Positions 36,001 through 44,316 of a stretch of DNA of 64,000 nt are shown here, one piece after another; positions within the stretch are counted from its first letter, which is position 1, and the number at the start of each line of letters is the position of its first letter. Where the stretch lies: NCBI RefSeq assembly GCF_028596025.1, contig NZ_CP117167.1, forward strand, positions 2,604,001 to 2,668,000, given 5' to 3'. Both the position numbers and the translations under genes were made by a program. Below the pieces are notes generated by a model, which saw only the letters and a list, made by a program, of their open reading frames with translations, did no database searches and was not told the origin of the DNA. Source of the DNA: Mucilaginibacter jinjuensis. GTDB lineage: Bacteria > Bacteroidota > Bacteroidia > Sphingobacteriales > Sphingobacteriaceae.

Positions 36001-37585
36001 TGAATGGATTGCTAAAACCCGTCACTCAACTCCGGGCGTAGGTTTAATATCTCCGCCACCTCACCACGATATTTATTCGATTGAAGATTTAGCCCAGCTG
36101 ATCTTCGACCTTAAAAATGCTAACCGTGCTGCACGTATCAACGTTAAGTTGGTATCAAAAGCAGGTGTAGGTACTATTGCTGCCGGTGTTGCCAAAGCAC
36201 ATGCCGACGTGATCCTGATTGCAGGTTACGATGGTGGTACAGGCGCATCGCCAATAAGCTCTATCAAACATGCTGGTTTACCTTGGGAACTTGGTTTGGC
36301 CGAAGCACATCAAACCCTGGTACGTAACAAACTGCGCAGCCGCGTAGTGTTACAGGCCGATGGACAGATGAAAACCGGTCGTGACCTGGTTATTGCTGCC
36401 CTTATGGGTGCCGAAGAATGGGGGGTTGCAACTGCAGCCCTTGTTGCCGGTGGTTGTATCATGATGCGTAAGTGTCATTTAAATACTTGCCCGGTTGGTG
36501 TGGCTACTCAGGATCCTGAACTGCGTAAACTGTTCAGCGGTAAGCCAGAGCATATTGTTAACCTGTTCCGCTTCCTGGCTGAGGACATGCGCGAAATTAT
36601 GGCCGAACTTGGTTTCCGTACCATACAGGAAATGGTTGGCCGTGTACAATTCTTAAGAGTAAGAGATAACATCCAAAGCTGGAAAGCTAAAAAAGTTGAT
36701 CTATCGGGCATATTACACCCGGTAACTAACCAGAAAGGTTTAACGCTTTACAATAGCGAAAGCCAGGATCACGGTATGGCCGAGATTATCGACTGGAAAC
36801 TATTAGAAGCTGCGCAACAGGCTTTGGCTGATAAAACACCGGTATTTGCAACGTTTGATGTGAAAAACATCGACCGTACCATCGGTACCTTATTATCGAA
36901 CGAAATCTCTAAAAAATATGGTTCTGCCGGTTTACCGGACAACACCATTAACTATAAATTCAAAGGTTCTGCCGGACAAAGCTTTGGTGCTTTCGCCGCA
37001 AAAGGTATCTCGTTTGAATTAGAAGGCGAAGCGAATGACTATGTAGGTAAAGGTTTATCTGGTGCTCAGCTGGCTATTTATCCGGCTGCTAACTCAACCT
37101 TTACGCCAGAGAATAACATTATCATCGGTAACGTAGCCATGTATGGCGCTACCTCGGGCGAGCTGTTTGCACGTGGTATGGCAGGCGAACGTTTCGCTGT
37201 ACGTAACTCTGGTGCAACTGCGGTTGTAGAGGGTGTGGGCGATCACGGTTGTGAGTACATGACCGGTGGACGTGCGCTGATTCTCGGTAAAACAGGCCGC
37301 AACTTTGCCGCAGGTATGAGCGGTGGTTTAGCCTGGATATACGACGAAGACCATACGTTTGCCGAAAACTGCAACCCGGAAATGGTTGATTTAGATCCGC
37401 TTTCACCAAAAGACGAAGAGCAAATTTTAACCTTGCTTAAAAAGCATGCTAACCTTACTCAAAGTGAGGTTGCTAAACGCTTATTAAGCACATGGGATGC
37501 CGCTAAACTGAACTTTGTTAAAGTGTTCCCGAAAGAGTACAAAAGAGTTTTACAAGAAAAAGAATATCAAGCTGTCAGCAAATAA
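33059..37585 (+). CDS. gltB: Glutamate synthase, large subunit
   Basis: A 1508-residue GOGAT large chain. A 20-residue propeptide precedes the N-terminal nucleophile Cys21 (EHDSCGTGF) of the class II glutaminase domain (about 21-430). The central and FMN-binding domains follow; GPGEGGQLPGHKV and GYDGGTGASP mark the FMN barrel, and the 3Fe-4S cysteines lie in CIMMRKCHLNTCPVG. The C-terminal GXGXG beta-helix (about 1270-1470) is present (GKGLSGAQLAIYP, MTGGRALILGKTG). It makes two glutamates from glutamine and 2-oxoglutarate and pairs with gltD 2 bp downstream. Confidence 0.97.
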   Translation: MDLTDSPQQGLYRPEFEHDSCGTGFITNINGHKSNQIVRDALTILENMEHRGACGCDPDSGDGAGILIQLPHEFLMEECSNLEMSLPEPGDYGVGMIFFPKDSVLKKACRNIIGSAAEKLGLHILGYRKVPVDNTVIGETAREAEPDAEQLFILKPHSITTAEAFERKLFVLRRYINKTVLETVAQAGEHFYFTSLSSKTIIYKGQLTTYQLRQYFTDLADSRVASGFAMIHSRFSTNTFPSWKLAQPFRLIAHNGEINTLTGNLNWFYAGVKSLASSYFTSEEMEMLLPVIDNNQSDSACLDNIIEVLLHSGRSLPHVMMMLVPEAWDGNEHMDPIKKAFYEYHATIMEPWDGPAAISFTDGRLVGALLDRNGLRPLRYVVTNDNRVIAASEAGVLTIDESTVISKGRLQPGKMLLIDTVKGKIIKDEEIKQEIASQQPYGRWLDNYQIRLEELAEPRLAFASLSSDSVFRYQQVFGYSREDIEVIIKPMAVDGKEPIGSMGTDVPLAVLSDKPQHLSSYFKQFFAQVTNPPIDPIRERLVMSLATFIGNNGNLLDEDKMHCHCVKLKHPILNNHDLEKLRSIDTGLFHAKTLQTYFKADGQPGSMEKGIARLCRYAEDAVEDGFEVLILSDRAIDSEHAPIPSLLAVSAVHHHLIKKGCRGSVGLVVEAGDAWEVHHFAALLAFGASAINPYLALSTIENLKVSGDLETDLPTDKLFYNYVKSICDGLLKIFSKMGISTLQSYHGSQVFEILGLNKSVVDKYFCGAVTRIEGLGLDEIAREALGKHAMGFNHSKGETRLLQEGGIYQWKRRGEQHLFNPQTVHLLQHATRTNDFAVYKNYAKLVNEQTEKHFTIRGLLDFTHHREAISIEEVEPVESIMKRFATGAMSFGSISHEAHSTLAIAMNRIGGKSNTGEGGEDEMRYEIMENGDSMRSAIKQIASARFGVTSNYLTNADELQIKMAQGAKPGEGGQLPGHKVDEWIAKTRHSTPGVGLISPPPHHDIYSIEDLAQLIFDLKNANRAARINVKLVSKAGVGTIAAGVAKAHADVILIAGYDGGTGASPISSIKHAGLPWELGLAEAHQTLVRNKLRSRVVLQADGQMKTGRDLVIAALMGAEEWGVATAALVAGGCIMMRKCHLNTCPVGVATQDPELRKLFSGKPEHIVNLFRFLAEDMREIMAELGFRTIQEMVGRVQFLRVRDNIQSWKAKKVDLSGILHPVTNQKGLTLYNSESQDHGMAEIIDWKLLEAAQQALADKTPVFATFDVKNIDRTIGTLLSNEISKKYGSAGLPDNTINYKFKGSAGQSFGAFAAKGISFELEGEANDYVGKGLSGAQLAIYPAANSTFTPENNIIIGNVAMYGATSGELFARGMAGERFAVRNSGATAVVEGVGDHGCEYMTGGRALILGKTGRNFAAGMSGGLAWIYDEDHTFAENCNPEMVDLDPLSPKDEEQILTLLKKHANLTQSEVAKRLLSTWDAAKLNFVKVFPKEYKRVLQEKEYQAVSK

Positions 37586-37587
37586 TT

Positions 37588-39066
37588 ATGGGAAAGCCTA
37601 CCGGATTTCAGGAGTTTAACAGAGAACTTCCTGGTAAAACAGCACCCGACGCAAGGGTGAAAAACTATAACGAGTTTGTTGGCCTGTACACTGCTGATAA
37701 ACTGAACGAACAATCGGCACGGTGCATGAATTGTGGCATACCTTTTTGCCACTCTGGTTGCCCGCTCGGTAATATTATTCCCGAGTTTAACGATGCAGTA
37801 TACCGCAAAAACTGGGTTGAAGCTTATGAAATATTATCTTCAACCAATAATTTCCCTGAGTTTACAGGCCGTATTTGCCCTGCGCCCTGCGAATCTGCAT
37901 GTGTGTTAGGTATCAACAAGCCACCTGTTGCTATCGAGGAAATTGAGAAACATATTATCGAGATAGCTTACGAAAAGAACCTCGTTAAACCTGTTGCGCC
38001 GTTAATTAAAACCGGTAAAAGAGTAGCGGTTGTAGGTTCGGGCCCTGCGGGTTTGGCTGCTGCTGCGCAACTAAGCAAAGCCGGCCATACAGTAACTGTT
38101 TACGAGCGCGACGACAAACCGGGAGGTTTATTGCGTTACGGTATCCCAGATTTCAAATTAGAGAAATGGGTGATAGACCGCCGTATCCAGGTTATGGAAG
38201 CAGATGGTGTTGAATTTATCTGCAATACAGAAATCGGTAAACACATTGCTGCCGAAGAACTGGTACGTGCTTATGATGCCGTTGTGATGGCCGGTGGCTC
38301 AACCATCCCACGCGATTTGCCTATCCCTGGCCGCCAGTTTAAAGGTGTATATTTTGCAATGGAGTTCCTGAAACAGCAAAACAAACGTGTAGGCAACAGC
38401 CCGATCACAACTGAAGATATCTGGGCTACAGATAAAGATGTTGTGGTAATTGGTGGTGGCGATACCGGTTCTGATTGCGTGGGTACATCAAACCGTCACG
38501 GTGCAAAATCTATCCTGCAATTTGAGTTTATGCCGCAGCCACCAACTTCGCGTACTGCTGCTATGCCCTGGCCAAGTTACCCAATGGTGTTAAAAACAAC
38601 CAGCTCGCATGAGGAAGGTTGCCAACGCCATTTCGGTATCAACACCAAAGAGTTTTTAGGCGACGAGGAAGGTAACTTGCGTGCGCTTAAAGTAACAGAC
38701 GTAAGCTGGGAAACCGACTTTTTAGGTCGCCCGACTAAGTTCTCGGAGATTGAAGGATCAGAGCGCGAAATACCTTGCCAGCGCGTATTCTTAGCTATGG
38801 GCTTCGTTAATCCGCAATACAACGGTATGCTGGAAGCACTGGGCGTAGAGCTTGACGAACGCAAGAACGTTAAAGCCAAAGAAGGCGTTTATCGTACTAA
38901 CGTGAGCAAAGTATTTGCCTGCGGCGATATGCGCCGCGGACAATCACTGGTAGTTTGGGCCATCTCAGAAGGTCGCGAAGCTGCCCGCAAAGTCGATGAA
39001 TTTTTAACAGGACATACCCTGTTAGAAAGCAAAGACGCTGTGAACTTCTACGAACAAGCTTTTTAA
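37588..39066 (+). CDS. gltD: Glutamate synthase, small subunit
   Basis: A 492-residue NAD(P)H-dependent FAD protein that feeds electrons to GltB. N-terminal cysteine clusters CMNCGIPFCHSGCPLG and CPAPCESACVLG hold the 4Fe-4S centres; the FAD dinucleotide fold is VAVVGSGPAGLAAAAQLS and the NADPH fold is VVVIGGGDTGSDCVGTS. FACGDMRRGQSLVVWAI is the C-terminal FAD motif. It is cotranscribed with gltB (2-bp spacing) and followed by a terminator. Confidence 0.97.
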   Translation: MGKPTGFQEFNRELPGKTAPDARVKNYNEFVGLYTADKLNEQSARCMNCGIPFCHSGCPLGNIIPEFNDAVYRKNWVEAYEILSSTNNFPEFTGRICPAPCESACVLGINKPPVAIEEIEKHIIEIAYEKNLVKPVAPLIKTGKRVAVVGSGPAGLAAAAQLSKAGHTVTVYERDDKPGGLLRYGIPDFKLEKWVIDRRIQVMEADGVEFICNTEIGKHIAAEELVRAYDAVVMAGGSTIPRDLPIPGRQFKGVYFAMEFLKQQNKRVGNSPITTEDIWATDKDVVVIGGGDTGSDCVGTSNRHGAKSILQFEFMPQPPTSRTAAMPWPSYPMVLKTTSSHEEGCQRHFGINTKEFLGDEEGNLRALKVTDVSWETDFLGRPTKFSEIEGSEREIPCQRVFLAMGFVNPQYNGMLEALGVELDERKNVKAKEGVYRTNVSKVFACGDMRRGQSLVVWAISEGREAARKVDEFLTGHTLLESKDAVNFYEQAF

Positions 39067-39101
39067 CCACGGATTTAACAAATCACTCTAAATAGATCAG
39101 T

Positions 39102-39140
39102 ACCTGCGGTAGGCCGTCCCGGCTATCGCAGGTTTATTTT
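39102..39140 (+). terminator. gltBD terminator overlapping the end of the convergent small gene
   Basis: ACCTGCG (39102-39108) pairs with CGCAGGT (39127-39133) and is followed by TTATTTTTA; GGCC/GGCT bases add weaker inner pairing. The stop codon of the minus-strand gene (39123-39125) lies inside the hairpin. Confidence 0.7.
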
Positions 39141-39332
39141 TATCCAGTCCTGGAGTTTTCCCTTCAATTCCTCGTACGATTCTTTTACGGTGATATATGA
39201 TTCTTTATCGCCGATCAGATAGATCCTTACTTCTTCCTGCGGGTCTTTATAAATTACAATTGAGGTTATATTGTCCACATTAATTAATGTGTTGCGGTCG
39301 TTTTTGTCTAATAGTTCTATGAAATTTGCCAT
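39123..39332 (-). CDS. Small conserved-looking protein, FlbD-like
   Basis: A 69-residue protein starting MANFIELLDKNDRNTLINVD and ending LQDWIKINLR. The layout of short strands (ITSIVIYKD, VRIYLIGDKESYITVKESYEEL) resembles FlbD-type small proteins and related Bacteroidota hypotheticals that have no flagellar context. No signal or membrane segment is seen. It is convergent with gltD. I cannot assign a function. Confidence 0.6.
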   Translation of the reverse strand: MANFIELLDKNDRNTLINVDNITSIVIYKDPQEEVRIYLIGDKESYITVKESYEELKGKLQDWIKINLR

Positions 39333-39968
39333 GGGAGTATAACAGGAAGGAGGGGGAAAGGTTGGTTTTTAATTTGTCAATTTGTTGATTCGGTAATTTG
39401 TCGATGTTTTTATGAACGAAAAAGCACGTCATTGCGAGGTACGAAGCAATCCCCGATCTACAGAGCGGCTCTGTAAGGTTCGCGATTGCTTCGTACCTCG
39501 CAATGACGTGTTGGGGGGAATGGATTGGCGACGAGATTGCATCCCGATTATCATCGGGACAGGCTGTCGTTCCTCCTCGCAATGATAAAATTTAGATAAT
39601 TTTCTTTTCAATCGGCAAGCAGCTTCGGCCCAAGCGGGCAGAACAAAATGGTGGCTTGTGCGCTGGAAAGAGGCATTGGAGATTTTGCAGAAGGGCTGGA
39701 TTGTACGAACGTGACTGGGGCAAAAGATCCCGTCCTGTGTTGTTCTGAACGCTGTGCGGCATGGCTTTGTGTGTAAAGAAGCCTTTTGTCGATGAGCGCT
39801 TTGGTTACTTTGGCGCCCCAAAGTAACAGCCTACCCGCGGCGATTGAGCGGGACTGACATTAATAGTACTACAACTCGTTCATAAAAGCTTCTGCGGTAT
39901 TTGAGGTAGTGCTAATCGGTCTGAGATTGCTTCGTACCTCGCAATGACGTGGGAGAGGAGAGTGACGA
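39333..39968. other. 636-bp repeat-filled intergenic region
   Basis: It holds AT-rich AATTTGT(C/T)GATTCGGTAAT repeats (about 39371-39406), a full hairpin element (39428-39507), a degenerate partial copy (to about 39587), a GC-richer stretch with the palindrome GTTACTTTGG-CGCC-CCAAAGTAAC (39804-39827), and a half hairpin element (39924-39949). The open frames here are readings of repeats and I do not call them genes. Confidence 0.75.
39428..39507. repeat. Hairpin repeat, GTCATTGCGAGG subfamily
   Basis: An 80-bp element with arms GTCATTGCGAGGTACGAAGC... and its complement. It differs from the copy at 59946-60025 only at a few loop positions. Confidence 0.9.
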
Positions 39969-40628
39969 TTACTTTTCCGATGGATTCTTCTTGCCATTCA
40001 CCAACATCTCTACCATTTTCTCTACCCTCGAAACCCTTGTTTTCTCTTGCTTGGCACCCAATATCCAAACCGCATATTCCTTTTGGTGCGACCATGCCAG
40101 TCGGGTAAAGGTATCCAATGCTTGTGGCGCTTCTTTTAAAGCCTCGAGTACATCGGGTGGAAGAGTTACCTTTTTGTTGGTAACGTCTATATATTCAGAG
40201 AAATCGCTTTTGGGGATTTCGGATAACTTGGCTGGTGAAGTTTTAACGAGATTTTTGGGACGGAAGCGTAATGCCGTCCAGGTATCATTAATGGCGGCCG
40301 ATGCTACGGTATCTAAACCATATTGTTTCACTTCGTCCCAGCTATCCATCATGGCCAGATCGGTTGGGATTTTGGTGTTCTTTTTAGGGTAGGTGATCCA
40401 GAGAATGGTATCGGGTTTTAATGCTGGTTGGATAGTCTTTAGCTCTGCTGTCAGTTCCGCTTTGTTTTTCACAAATAGCTGCAAACCATCAACTTTATCG
40501 CTGCTTTCAAAACTTACATGCACATTATCGGGTAGGGGATCTATATACGCCAGATAGTCTTCGGGCGCGTTTACAAATAACCAGTTGGTTCCGGGTTTAA
40601 TGAGCAGTTTTTTGGCAATCGGGTTCAT
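39969..40628 (-). CDS. YdeI/OmdA-domain protein
   Basis: A 219-residue cytoplasmic protein. The C-terminal ~65 residues match the YdeI/OmpD-associated domain (VTLPPDVLEALKEAPQAL, FTRLAWSHQKEYAVWI, EKTRVSRVEKMVEML). The N-terminal ~130 residues (LLIKPGTNWLFVNAPEDYLAY, PDTILWITYPKKNTKI) look like a DUF3052-type domain. The family is linked to stress or antimicrobial-peptide tolerance in some species, but no biochemistry can be inferred. It follows the RNA methyltransferase by 12 bp, probably in one operon with it and galK. Confidence 0.75.
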   Translation of the reverse strand: MNPIAKKLLIKPGTNWLFVNAPEDYLAYIDPLPDNVHVSFESSDKVDGLQLFVKNKAELTAELKTIQPALKPDTILWITYPKKNTKIPTDLAMMDSWDEVKQYGLDTVASAAINDTWTALRFRPKNLVKTSPAKLSEIPKSDFSEYIDVTNKKVTLPPDVLEALKEAPQALDTFTRLAWSHQKEYAVWILGAKQEKTRVSRVEKMVEMLVNGKKNPSEK

Positions 40629-40640
40629 AGCGATTTAAAT

Positions 40641-41174
40641 CTATTGAAGATTCAATTTCGCGAAAAAATCCCAAAGTACAATACCTGCCGATACAACTAT
40701 ATTAAATGAGTGCTTGGTGCCAAATTGAGGAATTTCGATACAATGATCAATCAAGGCCATTACATCATCGCTCACACCGTTTACTTCGTTACCGAATATC
40801 AATGCGTATTTTTTGTCCTGCTCGGGTTCAAAAGTATTGAGCATTATGCTATTTTCGGCTTGCTCTACCGCGATAATTGTATAGCCTTGCTCGCGCAGTT
40901 TTTCAACGGCAGTAACGGTGCTTTCTTCAAAACTCCAGTCGATTGATTGTGTGGCTCCGAGAGCAGTTTTTTCAATTTCACGGTGTGGGGGCTGGGCGGT
41001 TATGCCACAAAGTACAATCTGTTCAACCGCAAAACCATCGCTGGTGCGAAAGATAGAACCTACATTGTGCATGCTCCGTACATTATCCATAACCACAGCC
41101 ACAGGCAATTTATCCTGGGCTTTAAATTCAGAAACCGAAGGACGGTTTAGCTCGTCCAATTTTAATTTACGCAT
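40641..41174 (-). CDS. SpoU/TrmH-family RNA 2'-O-methyltransferase
   Basis: A 177-residue SPOUT methyltransferase. Motif 1 is NVGSIFRTSDGF with the conserved Asn and Arg, motif 2 is ALIFGNEVNGVSDDV, and motif 3 is IPQFGTKHSFNIVVSAGIVLW, together forming the knot that binds S-adenosylmethionine. Motif 3 reads SFN where most relatives read SLN. The target, tRNA or rRNA, cannot be read from sequence. It starts 2 bp after galK. Confidence 0.87.
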   Translation of the reverse strand: MRKLKLDELNRPSVSEFKAQDKLPVAVVMDNVRSMHNVGSIFRTSDGFAVEQIVLCGITAQPPHREIEKTALGATQSIDWSFEESTVTAVEKLREQGYTIIAVEQAENSIMLNTFEPEQDKKYALIFGNEVNGVSDDVMALIDHCIEIPQFGTKHSFNIVVSAGIVLWDFFAKLNLQ

Positions 41175-41176
41175 GT

Positions 41177-42334
41177 TTATCCCTTATACAAGCCAACACC
41201 CGGCCCGATCAGCGAACTGTATACGGAAGGGGCGTAGCCTATTTTCCGGGTGTAAAATTCGGTAATTCCTTTGGTGAATTCATCAAAAGCATCCTTTTTT
41301 ACTAAAGCAATGGCACAGCCGCCAAATCCGGCGCCGGTCATACGTGCTCCGGCTACACCTGGGGCAGTTTTAGCGTATTCTGCAATGGTATCCAGTTCTA
41401 CTCCGCTTACTTCGTATAGCTTACTTAATGAGTCGTGCGAGGCATACATCAGCTTGCCAAATTCCAGTAAATTATCGGCAGCCAGTTCTTTGGCTGCCAG
41501 TTTTACACGATCGTTTTCTTCAATTACGTGTTGAGCACGGTTTTTAACTATCGGATCAGTAATTAAGTGCTCGTATTGCTTATAAGTAGCAGCGTCAATA
41601 TCGCACAAGTTTTGAATATCTAGTTCGGTTTGCAATGCGGCTAAAGCTTGCTGGCATTCCTGTACGCGTTCGTTGTATTTAGATTCTGCGAGTTTACGGG
41701 GTTTATTGGTGTTGATGATCGCCAATAAATATTCGCCCAGATGACAATCTACAGCTTCATAATCTAAAGTATCGCAATTAAGCTTCAGCGCTTTTTCTGC
41801 TTCGCCGAAGGCAACCGCAAACTGATCCATAATACCACTATTTAAGCCGATGAAACTGTTCTCTACCCATTTTGATAATTTAACCAGATCAAGCTTGCTA
41901 TATCCTGCCTTAAATAGTTCGTTTAATGCAAACGCAGTCACCACTTCGATAGATGCCGAAGAGGAGAGGCCTGAACCAATAGGAATATCACCATAATACA
42001 ACATATCTAAACCTTGCAGCTGATGGCCATCTTTCAAAAAGTGCGTGATAACACCCAGCGGATAGTTGAACCAGAATTTATCTTGTTTGGTATAAGAGTC
42101 TTGTAACTGGATATCAGCCCGATCTTCAAAATTGATACTTCTGAAACGAAATTTACCTTCGTTGTTTGGCGCAACAAGCAAATAAGTGCCGAAAGTGATA
42201 GCGCATGGCATAACCAAACCGCCGTTATAATCTATATGTTCGCCAATAAGGTTTACCCTGCCTGGTGAAAAATAAGCGTTAGTAGCTTCGGTATTGAATA
42301 GAGATTTAAATTGCTGGTGTAGATTCTGGATCAT
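41177..42334 (-). CDS. galK: Galactokinase
   Basis: A 385-residue GHMP kinase that makes galactose-1-phosphate. The galactokinase signature GRVNLIGEHIDYNGGLVMP is near residue 27, the GHMP ATP loop is PIGSGLSSSASIEV, the catalytic Asp region is GLNSGIMDQFAVAFG, and the C-terminal motif is GARMTGAGFGGCAIALV. The rest of the Leloir pathway is not in the window. Two downstream genes follow at short spacing. Confidence 0.95.
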   Translation of the reverse strand: MIQNLHQQFKSLFNTEATNAYFSPGRVNLIGEHIDYNGGLVMPCAITFGTYLLVAPNNEGKFRFRSINFEDRADIQLQDSYTKQDKFWFNYPLGVITHFLKDGHQLQGLDMLYYGDIPIGSGLSSSASIEVVTAFALNELFKAGYSKLDLVKLSKWVENSFIGLNSGIMDQFAVAFGEAEKALKLNCDTLDYEAVDCHLGEYLLAIINTNKPRKLAESKYNERVQECQQALAALQTELDIQNLCDIDAATYKQYEHLITDPIVKNRAQHVIEENDRVKLAAKELAADNLLEFGKLMYASHDSLSKLYEVSGVELDTIAEYAKTAPGVAGARMTGAGFGGCAIALVKKDAFDEFTKGITEFYTRKIGYAPSVYSSLIGPGVGLYKG

Positions 42335-42481
42335 AAATTGATTGTACTCAAGAGTAACAAATATGTAAAAAATAATGTAAAAATTACAGTTATTCGGAGA
42401 TGCTATTTTTTGTTTGAAAAATACTGCAAACGAAACAATTGTTATACTTGTTCATTACAATAACAAACTAAAAAAAAGATC

Positions 42482-42772
42482 ATGAATCAATATCTTATTA
42501 CCGCATACGATTTTACAGATACAGAAGCTTTTGAAAGACGTGCCAATGTACGCCCGCATCATTTGGATGGTGTGCGTGAATTAAAGGAAAAAGGCAATTA
42601 TGTTTTAGGCGGGGCCATGCTCAATGCAGATGGCAAAATGATCGGCTCAACTATGATTGTTCAGTTTAACTCAGAAGAAGAACTGGAAGCCTGGAAAAAT
42701 AGCGACCCATACATGACCCAAAAAGTGTGGGAAACCGTCGATATTAAACCCTTTAAAGTAGCGCAATTGTAA
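42482..42772 (+). CDS. YciI family protein
   Basis: A 96-residue ferredoxin-like-fold protein of the YciI family with the typical DGVRELKEKGNYVLGGAML and FNSEEELEAWKNSDPYM...WETVDIKPF. The family His-Asp active pair appears as RPHHLDG. Relatives act in small dehalogenase or muconolactone-isomerase-like roles, but most are uncharacterised. A short hairpin terminator follows before the aldo/keto reductase gene. Confidence 0.85.
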   Translation: MNQYLITAYDFTDTEAFERRANVRPHHLDGVRELKEKGNYVLGGAMLNADGKMIGSTMIVQFNSEEELEAWKNSDPYMTQKVWETVDIKPFKVAQL

Positions 42773-42848
42773 AAACTTGCTTTGCTGTCTACGCAACAAT
42801 TTGTTAACCCATAAATTACAATTGGCTTACTGTTATTACTAAACATTC

Positions 42849-42869
42849 CCCGTACTTCGGGTGTTTTTA
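42849..42869 (+). terminator. Short terminator after the YciI gene
   Basis: CCCG-TACTT-CGGG followed by TGTTTTT, 20 bp before the aldo/keto reductase ATG. The stem is short, so termination may be partial. Confidence 0.5.
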
Positions 42870-42888
42870 ATCTTTAAACATCAATCCA

Positions 42889-43743
42889 ATGAGTAACGTA
42901 ACATTTCAAAAAAGCTTCACCATAGGTGGCGATCTTACTGTTAACCGCTTAGGTTATGGCGCAATGCGTATTACAGGTAAAGGTATCTGGGGCCCACCTG
43001 CAGATAAAGATGAAGCCATAAAAGTTTTAAAACGCGCTGTTGAACTGGGCGTTAATTTTATTGATACCGCAGACAGCTACGGCCCGTATGTATCGGAAGA
43101 ACTGATCGCCGAAGCTTTATATCCATATCCTGAAGGCCTGGTAATTGGTACAAAAGGCGGCTTACTAAGAACCGGTCCTGATCAATGGCCGGTTGATTCG
43201 AGCCCCGAGCATTTGAAGGAAGCATTGGAAGGCAGCTTAAAACGCCTGAAACTGGATCAGATCGACTTATATCAATTACACCGTATCGATCCAAAAGTAC
43301 CTGCCGAAAAAACTTTCGAGTTTTTAAAGCAAGCGCAGCAGGAAGGTAAAATTAAACACATCGGCCTATCGGAAGTTAGTGTAGATGATATTAAACATGC
43401 ACAGCAGTTTTTCGAAGTGGTATCGGTACAAAACATGTATAGCATTGATAACCGCAAATGGGAGCCCGTGTTAGAGTATTGCAAAGAGCAGAACATAGCC
43501 TTTATTCCATGGTTCCCGCTTGGCGGAGGTAATACTGATGCTTTAACTGCCTTGCAAAAAGTAGCCGATAAACACAATGCTACTGTACACCAGGTTGCCT
43601 TAAGCTGGTTGTTGCACCATGCCGATAACATCTTATTGATACCGGGCACATCGAGCGTTGATCACCTGGAAGATAACCTTAAAACTGCCGATGTTGAATT
43701 AACAGAGGAAGATCTGAAAGACCTGGATGGTTTATCAGCATAA
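42889..43743 (+). CDS. Aldo/keto reductase
   Basis: A 284-residue NADPH-dependent oxidoreductase with the AKR tetrad: Asp and Tyr in FIDTADSYGPYVSEE, Lys in VIGTKGG and His in YQLHRIDP. The C-terminal phosphate-binding region is IPGTSSVDHLEDNLKTA. It resembles YdbC or PdxI-like members (oxidoreductase/pyridoxal reductase group) but the substrate is not determinable. It is convergent with the DUF1761 gene across a bidirectional terminator. Confidence 0.9.
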   Translation: MSNVTFQKSFTIGGDLTVNRLGYGAMRITGKGIWGPPADKDEAIKVLKRAVELGVNFIDTADSYGPYVSEELIAEALYPYPEGLVIGTKGGLLRTGPDQWPVDSSPEHLKEALEGSLKRLKLDQIDLYQLHRIDPKVPAEKTFEFLKQAQQEGKIKHIGLSEVSVDDIKHAQQFFEVVSVQNMYSIDNRKWEPVLEYCKEQNIAFIPWFPLGGGNTDALTALQKVADKHNATVHQVALSWLLHHADNILLIPGTSSVDHLEDNLKTADVELTEEDLKDLDGLSA

Positions 43744-43758
43744 AATCTATTCCTAAAA

Positions 43759-43800
43759 TAAAAGAGGTGCAGGCTTAACAGTTTGCACCTCTTTTGTTTT
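43759..43800. terminator. Bidirectional terminator
   Basis: AGAGGTGCA pairs with TGCACCTCT around a 12-nt loop. It is followed by TTTTGTTTT on plus and TTTATTTTA on minus, between two convergent genes. Confidence 0.85.
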
Positions 43801-43810
43801 ATACAATGTT

Positions 43811-44215
43811 TTATCTCCAGGCACCTAATATGGCACCCATAATGGTAAGCGATACAATACTGTAACCGCCATTAACCAAAATATATCGCCACGATTTTAG
43901 TTCGAACAAGCTGTGGATTGCTATTGCACTAAATGCCCAAACGCCTGCCAGTAACCCGGCTATAGTACCCCATTGCACATCTGTTTTCGGGTCGTTTAGA
44001 AACATGGCGAGGTTGGCTGCCATTATCAGCGAAAATATAGCTGTGAAACCAAATATCTTGCCCTTGTTTCCTGCGCGTATGGTTTCGGTATCGAGGTTGC
44101 TATCGGCCATCCATACTTTACCGAATAAGATGTTGGAGTACCATAAACCACCAACCATAAATGCGCTTAATGCCGCCACTACTATGGCAAGCCAGTTAAT
44201 TGTGCTAAAATTCAT
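43811..44215 (-). CDS. DUF1761 membrane protein
   Basis: A 134-residue protein with four predicted transmembrane helices (INWLAIVVAALSAFMVGGLWY, FTAIFSLIMAANLAMFL, GTIAGLLAGVWAFSAIAIH, YSIVSLTIMGAILGAW). The GGLWYSNILFGKVWM N-terminal motif is typical of DUF1761. Function unknown. It is divergent from the TTG-start gene at 44317 across an AT-rich 100-bp gap. Confidence 0.8.
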   Translation of the reverse strand: MNFSTINWLAIVVAALSAFMVGGLWYSNILFGKVWMADSNLDTETIRAGNKGKIFGFTAIFSLIMAANLAMFLNDPKTDVQWGTIAGLLAGVWAFSAIAIHSLFELKSWRYILVNGGYSIVSLTIMGAILGAWR

Positions 44216-44316
44216 GAGGTTTATAATTATATAAGTAAATATAAATTATATTTTTATTTATTAAGATATAGTACCTATATTCACCCTGTAACCAATTACA
44301 AGCTCATTCCCTTCAA

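Noticed and set aside
39280..40095. Minus-strand open frames of 71-130 codons in the gap after the FlbD-like gene
   Set aside because: They read through hairpin repeats and show no protein-like pattern; runs such as SLRGTKQS are simply the repeat in translation.
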